Source of the DNA: Terramyces sp. JEL0728
Lineage: Eukaryota > Chytridiomycota > Chytridiomycetes > Rhizophydiales > Terramycetaceae
NCBI GenBank assembly: GCA_027603945.1
Contig: JADIIU010000003.1
Coordinates: 62,001 to 126,000, forward strand
Reading direction: 5' to 3'
DNA length: 64,000 nt
Shown: positions 57,585-64,000 of the stretch, in pieces
Position numbering within the stretch: position 1 is the stretch's first letter
Layout of the letters: every line of letters begins with the position of its first letter
Notes under the pieces: generated by a model
The model's input: only the letters and a program-made list of their open reading frames with translations
What the model was told of the DNA's origin: nothing
Database searches by the model: none
Position numbers and translations under genes: made by a program

Positions 57585-57694
57585 TATGAAAAGTTTGGAG
57601 ATAAATGATGTTTGTCATTTTCATTCAACTTTAGGGTTAGGGTTACTTTTTCAAAAGCTAAAAAAGCACAATCCATACTTTCCTGAATAAACAA

Positions 57695-58726
57695 ATGACT
57701 ATCAATATATTTAGTAATGAAGAAGTCGCTGCTCATCATACTACCGCATCGGTATGGGTCGCAATATCCGGAAAAGTGTATGACATTACAGAATTTATGG
57801 AAGACCATCCTGGCGGTGATGAAATTTTGCTGCAATACGGGGGGAAAGATATTACACAAGTGTTGCAAGATCCGAATGAACACTTACACTCTGACTCTGC
57901 ATACGAAATGCTCACCCAATATTACATTGGAGATTTGGAGGAAGGTACAAATGGCAATTCAACTTTGAAGAAGGAAGAAAAGTTTATTGATGTTACTAAA
58001 CCCATGCTCTACCAAGTATGGACTAAAAAGTTCAGCAAAAAGTACTACATGGAGCAAATCCACATACCTAGACATACTAAAGGTTCTGCCCCAATTTTTG
58101 GCTCATTCCTTGAAGTATTTTCCAAGACGCCATGGTTTGGTTGTTCTAATATGTAGGTATGGAGTTCCGATTTTCTGGGCACCAATCATCACCTACTGCT
58201 TTTCCAAATCACTTGCAGAGTGTAGTCTAAATACTGTTTTGTCAATGTTTGGGGTTGGATTGCTCATCTGGACGTTAATAGAATACGGATTACATAGATT
58301 TATTTTCCATATTGATGAGTATATGCCGGACCACCCTGCAGCGCTAACAGTCCACTTTCTGTTACACGGAGTTCACCACTTTTTACCTATGGATAGGTAT
58401 TTCGTATTTAATCTCAGATTGCGATTGGTGATGCCCCCAGCACTTGGGTTTACGTTGGCGTACCCATTTTGGACAATGTTTACCACTTTCCTTCCTTATG
58501 GACTCGGGCAAGGTGTTGCAGCAGGAGCAATGTCTGGGTTTGTTATGTATGACATGTGCCACTGTAATTACTGTTAATCTTAGATTATGTTCACCATGGA
58601 AAACCAAGAGGATCTTACTTTAGAGAAATGAAATCTTATCATTTGGACCACCATTACAAGAACCCAGATCTTGGATTCGGAATCACTTCAAAAATTTGGG
58701 ACTATGTATTCCAAACTACTTTATAA
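57695..58726 (+). CDS. SCS7: Sphingolipid fatty-acid 2-hydroxylase with cytochrome b5 domain, 322 aa (copy 2)
   Basis: Same protein as at 28409, with haem motif HPGGDEIL and hydroxylase His boxes intact. Introns at 58135-58156 (22 nt), 58397-58417 (21 nt) and 58564-58583 (20 nt). The last has lost or never gained one T compared with copy 1, so unspliced reading hits a stop here but not in copy 1, although the spliced products agree. This shows the length difference is tolerated only because it is intronic. Confidence 0.95.
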
Positions 58727-58755
58727 TAATTTTTAATTTGATAAAATTCACTTTC

Positions 58756-59691
58756 CTAAGTATTTACTGTATTCCTATTTCTAATTGCAGCTAATTTGCG
58801 CTTATAAACTTCTTTCTTAATCGCTGCTTCCTCATCCCAATAAGGTAGCTTTAGGTGACGGGTCTGTAATTAAACTGATTTTACTTTTTCATCTATATAG
58901 TGATGGCTGCTGGTATCAGCTTGGACCAGCTTGCTTGTTGTACGGAACCATTCCACATTCGCAGAATATCTAGTTGGTATTGCGATTTTTTCCTTGATTG
59001 GAAGCAAAGGTGGAGATATTCTATGTGAAATACGATTACTTTGGCAATTCGTAGGGATTCGCATTAATTAGCAGTACGTTGTAAAAGTTGTTGTACCCCT
59101 GAATATCTTTTTGTTCTTTATGAATTACTTTTTCTGGTTCTGCAAGACGAACAGGTTCAGAAACATGGTTTCGTTTTATATCCGTGCGACAAGGAGCAAT
59201 TAAACTCTCGTTTGAACTCGGACATCCTGCCTCAGTTAACCCCAGAGCAAGGGGTCTCCCTTCTCCTCCTTGCCCATGATATGCTGCTGGATATTTCGGA
59301 CAGACAGACAAACCTTCCTTGTACAGTTCATTCAAGAATTTCATTCGATTTGTTTTTCCAAATGGCCCTAAATTTCGTCTGGGATGATACGCGATTGTTG
59401 CTGTAACCATTCCACCAGGAAATGAACTGCAATATGAGCTATGTGCTTTACACTCAGCGGAATCGTGAGGCACTTTAGCCCGCGGCCATTTTGCATTAAA
59501 TTCTGTCTGCTCTTCCTTTAGTTGTTTGTTTGCTTTCTTTTTTTCTAATGAGGTTGCAGATGTGCTTTTTGGCCGCTCGTCTACAGTCTAGATTAGCAAT
59601 AAGCAACTTTATCCATCGTAAATGTATCAAACGCTTTGTTTGGATAAGATTCTAAAGAAAATCGCTTTGCTGATAGAGTTGCTCGTTTCAT
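58756..59691 (-). CDS. Uncharacterised Tyr/Pro-rich basic protein, 291 aa (copy 2)
   Basis: Second copy of the gene at 29471-30406, with the same four-exon structure and only a few base differences. Frame and introns are preserved, which supports it being a real gene. Function unknown. Confidence 0.7.
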
Positions 59692-59783
59692 TGTGAAAAT
59701 GACGTGTGCAATGAAAAATTGAATCGTTACTGAATTAGATTTTACGGAATTCCTAACTTAAAGCTGAGAACAAGCCAACTTAA

Positions 59784-59939
59784 ATGCGCAGACATGCTGT
59801 TGCCTCGTGGATAGTACTAGCAGTGAGCATGATCAATACAACTGAAACATACTCAGTCGACGATGCGAATTACACTCTTCAAACTGATTTTTCAGGTAAA
59901 ATTTTTTACTGTGCAAATTTATGTTGCGAACCATTATAA
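59784..59939 (+). CDS. Possible 51-aa secreted peptide or upstream ORF (copy 2)
   Basis: Counterpart of 30498-30653, beginning MRRHAVASWIVLAVSMINTT. The frame is kept and the length identical, but residues 2, 17, 28, 29, 31, 33 and 35 differ. It overlaps the mL58 start at 59921, as in copy 1. Confidence 0.35.
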   Translation: MRRHAVASWIVLAVSMINTTETYSVDDANYTLQTDFSGKIFYCANLCCEPL

Positions 59940-60337
59940 AACGCACGTTCTATTCATTCAACCTTCCAAAGGAAACAAAGACCTTGAAATTAGATGACGG
60001 ATCCACACTGCTTTACCGCATGAAGGAAACTGTCAAGCAAGAATACGACGAGTCAAAATTACCACCAAGGGTACACAGTTATCCTCAGAGAGACAGACTT
60101 ACTCCAGAACAAATCAGAGAAATTCAAAAATTGCGAGCCGAGGATCCAGATACAAATACAGTTCTACAATTAAGTAAAAAATACAACACATTCCCAGCTT
60201 TTATTTTAAAAATCACTGAATGCCCTCCTGAAAGAAAGAAAAAATTGAAATTACAACAGAATATCGAGTTTGAAAACCTGCCTGATAGTAGGAAAAAGAC
60301 GTTGATTGATCGCATGAGAAGAAAGGCACTATGGTAA
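59921..60337 (+). CDS. MRPL20: Mitochondrial ribosomal protein mL58, 138 aa (copy 2)
   Basis: The protein is identical to the one encoded at 30635-31051, including the basic presequence and the LTPEQIREIQKLRAEDP core. It is followed after 27 bp by UNC50 copy 2. Confidence 0.85.
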   Translation: MLRTIIKRTFYSFNLPKETKTLKLDDGSTLLYRMKETVKQEYDESKLPPRVHSYPQRDRLTPEQIREIQKLRAEDPDTNTVLQLSKKYNTFPAFILKITECPPERKKKLKLQQNIEFENLPDSRKKTLIDRMRRKALW

Positions 60338-60364
60338 TGAAATAAAAAAGTTTCTGTTTTTTAA

Positions 60365-61181
60365 ATGGACAATCAGCTTCCTCCCTTTTCACCTTCAAGA
60401 AGAAGGAGAAATCGTTTCAAATCAATTCAAGTTTATTTCCAAAGACTGGCAACGCTTCAATTAGATTGGGAGATGGCTTTATGGCAGATGCTGTATTTAG
60501 TAATAGCACCAAGAAGAGTGTAAGTCGCTGCTAATATAGTTACCGCAACATATATCACCATAGACGTAAGATTATACTAATAAGAAACAAAGAATCACTG
60601 GGCAAGGGATGATCCAGCATTTCACATCCTTTTGGCGTTTGGCATGTGTGTCGCCGCGTGCGCTTATGGGATGGTTTACAGCGCATCGTTTGTAGAGACT
60701 GTGAAATTGATATTTTTTACAGCTATAGTGGAATTTCTCATTGCCGGATCATTCGTGGCGACAATCAATTGGTGTTACTGGACTAATGCAGGTATATTAC
60801 AAACAAATTCATGATCCAGCATCAACTTAATACCGTGGAACAGAGCGTAGAATGGATGTACTGCTTTGATGTTCATTGCAATGCTTTTGTTCCGTTCTTT
60901 CTATTCACATATGTGGTCCAGTTCTTTTTCCTGTTTATCGTTACAAAAGGAGGGTTTTTCAGCAGAGTGTTTGCAAATACGATATATTTGGTCGCAGGGA
61001 CGTATTATTTCCTCATTACCTTCCTGGGATTTAATGGTAATCGCGTTTTGATTTAGCGCTTCCATTTCTGAAAAATACGTGGTTCTTTTTATATCCAATA
61101 GTCTTGGCTGCGATGCTGTATGTATTTTCTATATTCATGTTCAATGTATCGCAAATAATCTTTAAAATATATTTTGAATAA
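60365..61181 (+). CDS. GMH1: UNC-50/Gmh1 Golgi membrane protein, 245 aa (copy 2)
   Basis: Second copy of 31079-31895 with the same four introns (60520-60539, 60566-60584, 60772-60791, 61037-61056). Differences are few and mostly silent. Both copies are intact. Confidence 0.93.
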
Positions 61182-61291
61182 TTTTTAAAGTTAGCCGACC
61201 AATCACATTTTGGAAAAATCTGCCATCTAGGGCTAGGGCTATTTTTTTTTCTGCATCAACTTTTGTCTATAGACTTTTACTTTTTTTAACC

Positions 61292-61763
61292 ATGGCTGAA
61301 CAAGTACCTTGCAATTAATCTTTAGACTGAAAAGGCTTACCAATTCCAACAAGGTGTTTTCCAAGGAAAGAGCAAAATCGCTCGTTGGTCAAACGAAATC
61401 GGTCTTGGATTCAAGACTCCAAAGGAAGCAGTTGAAGGAACTTATATTGACAAAAAGTGTCCATTCACCTCTTCTTCAGTTTCAATCCGTGGACGTATTT
61501 TGACTGGTGTCGTTGTTTCCAACAAGATGAAGAGAACCATCATCATCCGTCGTGAATACCTCCACTTCATCAAAAAGTACAACCGTTACGAAAAACGTCA
61601 CAAGAACTTGGCAGCTCACATTTCACCATGTTTCATTGGTGTTGTTCCTGGCGACCAAGTTACTGTTGGCCAATGTAGACCACTTTCAAAGACTGTCCGT
61701 TTCAATGTATTGAAGGTACAAAAGAAAGTTGTCAAGGGAACCAAATCATTCGCTAAATTCTAA
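61292..61763 (+). CDS. RPS11: 40S ribosomal protein S11 (uS17), 149 aa (copy 2)
   Basis: The protein is identical to copy 1, with the same four-codon first exon and 22-nt intron (61304-61325). The upstream sequence differs from copy 1 by several small indels (around 61182-61230), the most diverged intergenic part of the duplication. The CTAGGGCTAGGGCT box and poly-T are kept. Confidence 0.97.
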
Positions 61764-61910
61764 TTTGCTGCATTTAATAAATTGGTCGATCGAGAACAAG
61801 CAGGTCGAAAGACATTGGTTCGAAACTCTTGCCTAACCACCAAGATGTCAATCAACCACGCAAGCCAGGATTAAAATTCTGGCAATAGTCGTTTTAACGT
61901 TTATTTCAAC

Positions 61911-62397
61911 TTATAGTGTGGTGCATTTTATGATTGAAATTATCAGCAGCGCAATGTACATCGCCAGTCCTAGAAAGCATTGCACTATCAGGGTGAAAAA
62001 TCTTAGGCATTGATGTATCCACATCGTGATACTTTCAGTTCCAAAGCGAACTTTGGCAAACTCATGTGAGATTTCTTCAATAGAACAAATAACCTGCGAT
62101 TAACAAGAATTACCGGTGCCCAGAGCAGCTGCAATATAAATCCTACTAGCTTTGGGTGCTTGAAGATTACGGCTTTGATGAGTGGAGGCACACCAGAATA
62201 AATCGTGTATTTTGGGAACGCCAACAACCAAGGCACAAGAACCAAATACAAATGAATCGTTAACTATTCATTAACGCAATAGTTACTGTCACTGGAATCC
62301 AAATGGATTTCCAAGCAAATCCTACCACTAAAATATACCTGTCTGCAAAGTTTTGCCAGGAGAGGTCGCTTCTTTCGAATAGAGCCAAGATTTTCAT
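61911..62397 (-). CDS. Small polytopic membrane protein, 147 aa, unknown (copy 2)
   Basis: Second copy of 32631-33117, with introns 62264-62286 (23 nt) and 62094-62113 (20 nt). Base changes within the second intron keep its ends and branch-like box. The frame is preserved. Confidence 0.6.
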
Positions 62398-62571
62398 TAA
62401 TAAACAGTTTCCCCTTGATAAGTAAAAAGTTACGTTGCCAAAAAGTGCGAAATTTCGTCAATGGTCCACAATAATATGCATGAGGTGTTGATGCCCGCAT
62501 AGACATGGAGATTAGAAAACTTGACATTCTTGAAAGATTTCGTCCAGTTAGTTATAAACACTAGTCTGAGA

Positions 62572-63417
62572 TTAAATATTACTTCGTAGACTCGAACAGT
62601 CGTGTCTGTCATCAAAGATTGAATATCGCAATCTGCACAACCACATTGCTGGAGAAGTCAGCAGCCCGAAAAGTTTCAATGGAATGCATCCGATTCCATA
62701 CAAAATATCTATTGTCAGCTGAAATATACTCGAAGCAAGTTTCCCCTCTTCAATTATTATACCAGGTATGCCTCTGATTTTCTTGCAAGATTTTGATGGA
62801 TCTGAGAATCTCTTGTAAGAAAGATAGCGTTGCTTGTACAGATGTAGAGCTGGGGATATTTTCAGTAATTTATTTGACGTTTTGGACTCGTTTCTCGCAA
62901 TGAACGATTTGAAATACTGTTGCGCGGTATGTATGGCTTTCGATACCCTTTTGTACTTTTGTTTAACCGAGTAATCCGGAAAGTCAATCACCAGCTTTTC
63001 AATCCATAGAAAATTATCCATGCATTTGTGATGCACATTTGAATTGGTTTGTGCTAGACGGCAAATGGTTTTTGAATCCAGGTAGGAACAAATAATTAGC
63101 TGGATTTCATAGGGCAGGGTTTCAAACGATATTGCTAAAGTATCAATGCTTGATTCAAACCACTTTGATTCCCTTTTGATCCTCTCCAATTCAAATTCAC
63201 GATATTCATTGATTCTTTTAATCGTATTTGGCAACCTCACAATTGTCACCAGTATCGCCCCGACGGAATATATAGATTTCAGGGCTATAAACGTGTATGA
63301 AATGATCTGTCGAAATTTCCCAAAGAGTTTGTAAGATTTTCTTTTAATCAGATCATTGCGTGATTTCATGCTATAATTATAGTCGGCTAGCTGGTATAGA
63401 CTTAGTAATTGCTTCAT
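62572..63417 (-). CDS. F-box protein with N-terminal hydrophobic segment, 281 aa (copy 2)
   Basis: Second copy of 33292-34137 with two visible substitutions (Ser to Ile at ELERIKRES, Ala to Thr in FETLPYEIQ, the start of the F-box). The frame is intact and intronless. Confidence 0.75.
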   Translation of the reverse strand: MKQLLSLYQLADYNYSMKSRNDLIKRKSYKLFGKFRQIISYTFIALKSIYSVGAILVTIVRLPNTIKRINEYREFELERIKRESKWFESSIDTLAISFETLPYEIQLIICSYLDSKTICRLAQTNSNVHHKCMDNFLWIEKLVIDFPDYSVKQKYKRVSKAIHTAQQYFKSFIARNESKTSNKLLKISPALHLYKQRYLSYKRFSDPSKSCKKIRGIPGIIIEEGKLASSIFQLTIDILYGIGCIPLKLFGLLTSPAMWLCRLRYSIFDDRHDCSSLRSNI

Positions 63418-63525
63418 TTCGTGCTAAAATTGATTGACGTGGATGGCTTCTAATTATATTTGCAAACAATGCAAGGTGCCAATGTACATAAAGAATATAA
63501 TGTATTAATAACAAAACAAAAATAT

Positions 63526-64000
63526 TCATCTATCTTCGATGTCAAATGCATAAAGCGAGTCAATTAATATTCGTCGGAATGGGGATAGAAATAATTCTAA
63601 AAGATAATCTATGGTTATACGGTTCTTACCTTTGACATATCCTGCTTCCTCCTTTAATATTTGAGCAATGCCCTCATTTCTAATTCGGAGCGCGTTAAAT
63701 CTCATGAATGCTAATCGCCTTTGACGATATAGCTGAAAACATATCGGGCTAGGTACGTGATATTTACTTAACATCTGCTGATACTCAATTCTGTTGTGTT
63801 TGAATATTTTGCTAAATTTAGCCGAGGTTTGCTTGATATCACGGTAGGCTATCCTTCGAGATTTGTATTTTGGCCATTCTATCATCGATCGTTCAATCCA
63901 TATGCAATCGTTCATACACAATTTGTAATTTTTCGCACTAGTTTGAGAAAAGTTTAATAAGCTACGCGTATCCAGGTACTGCAGAACCAGCAGGTTAATT
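63526..64000 (-). CDS. F-box protein paralogue (copy 2, cut by window end)
   Basis: Second copy of 34246-34959. Its N-terminal part, including the hydrophobic segment and most of the F-box, lies beyond base 64000. The visible part is open and nearly identical to copy 1. Confidence 0.75.
   Translation of the reverse strand, partial: INLLVLQYLDTRSLLNFSQTSAKNYKLCMNDCIWIERSMIEWPKYKSRRIAYRDIKQTSAKFSKIFKHNRIEYQQMLSKYHVPSPICFQLYRQRRLAFMRFNALRIRNEGIAQILKEEAGYVKGKNRITIDYLLELFLSPFRRILIDSLYAFDIEDR

Larger units (their letters stand above)
57502..64000 (+). repeat. Segmental duplication, copy 2 (runs off the window)
   Basis: Matches 28216-34720 in direct orientation. The left edge lies inside the intact ketopantoate-reductase-like gene, so this copy keeps the ancestral left flank. 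Similarity continues to the last base, so the right edge is outside the window. Confidence 0.97.

Noticed and set aside
57557..57883. 108-residue minus-strand frame conserved in both copies (also 28271-28597)
   Set aside because: It is the antisense of the SCS7 exon and its upstream region; conservation follows from the duplication.
1..64000. Reassigned stop codons, since many genes show in-frame TAA, TAG or TGA
   Set aside because: The stops fall inside 20-nt stretches whose removal restores homology, and all three codons also end genes at the expected place.

Overview
This window comes from a compact nuclear genome of a flagellated, early-diverging (zoosporic) fungus or a close relative. 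Three things point there. It has flagellar genes: an inner-arm axonemal dynein heavy chain of the DNAH6 type and CFAP70. It has fungal gene fusions: THI6 (ThiE+ThiM) and THI20 (ThiD+TenA). It also has a fungal-type mitochondrial ribosomal protein mL58. I cannot name the species. The standard genetic code fits: TAA, TAG and TGA all end genes, and the stop codons that seem to interrupt genes lie inside introns.

The most striking feature is intron size. Nearly all of the roughly 117 introns I could place (plus 13 more in a duplicated segment) are 19-23 nt long, of the form GTA...(T/C)TAAY...TAG. Open frames therefore break and resume about 20 nt later, and removing the introns restores full-length, frame-consistent homologues. 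A few introns lack canonical ends: GT...TTG in ULA1, INTS3 and probably MED14, and GA...AG in the NIMA-like kinase, which also has an 11-nt exon.

Layout. 1-12.8 kb: DNAH6-type dynein. 12.8-15.5 kb: an unknown basic protein and a coiled-coil protein. 15.5-20.0 kb: DCP1 and MED14, with start codons 16 bp apart. 20.1-24.5 kb: SEC53, SEC61-beta, SAM50 and ULA1. 24.6-26.5 kb: an unknown membrane protein. 26.5-28.2 kb: the only long gene-poor stretch. 28.2-34.7 kb: first copy of a segmental duplication (SCS7-like hydroxylase, unknown Tyr/Pro-rich protein, small secreted ORF, mL58, UNC50, RPS11, unknown membrane protein, two F-box genes). 35.0-38.0 kb: INTS3. 38.0-41.2 kb: amino-acid transporter and a single-pass membrane protein. 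41.2-45.7 kb: CFAP70 and a NIMA-family kinase. 45.8-49.0 kb: divergent THI6/THI20 pair. 49.0-54.4 kb: GpsA-type glycerol-3-phosphate dehydrogenase, BUR1-like CDK, ATG3 and OLA1. 54.4-57.6 kb: SP-RING SUMO ligase and a ketopantoate-reductase-like gene. 57.5-64 kb: second copy of the duplication, running off the window.

Most genes are unrelated housekeeping genes packed with 7-100 bp between them. The one clear functional cluster is the divergent thiamine pair. Two flagellar genes are present but far apart. The duplication is direct and nearly identical. Its left edge in copy 1 cuts into a ketopantoate-reductase-like gene that is intact across the edge of copy 2, so copy 2 sits in the ancestral setting and copy 1 carries the new junction.
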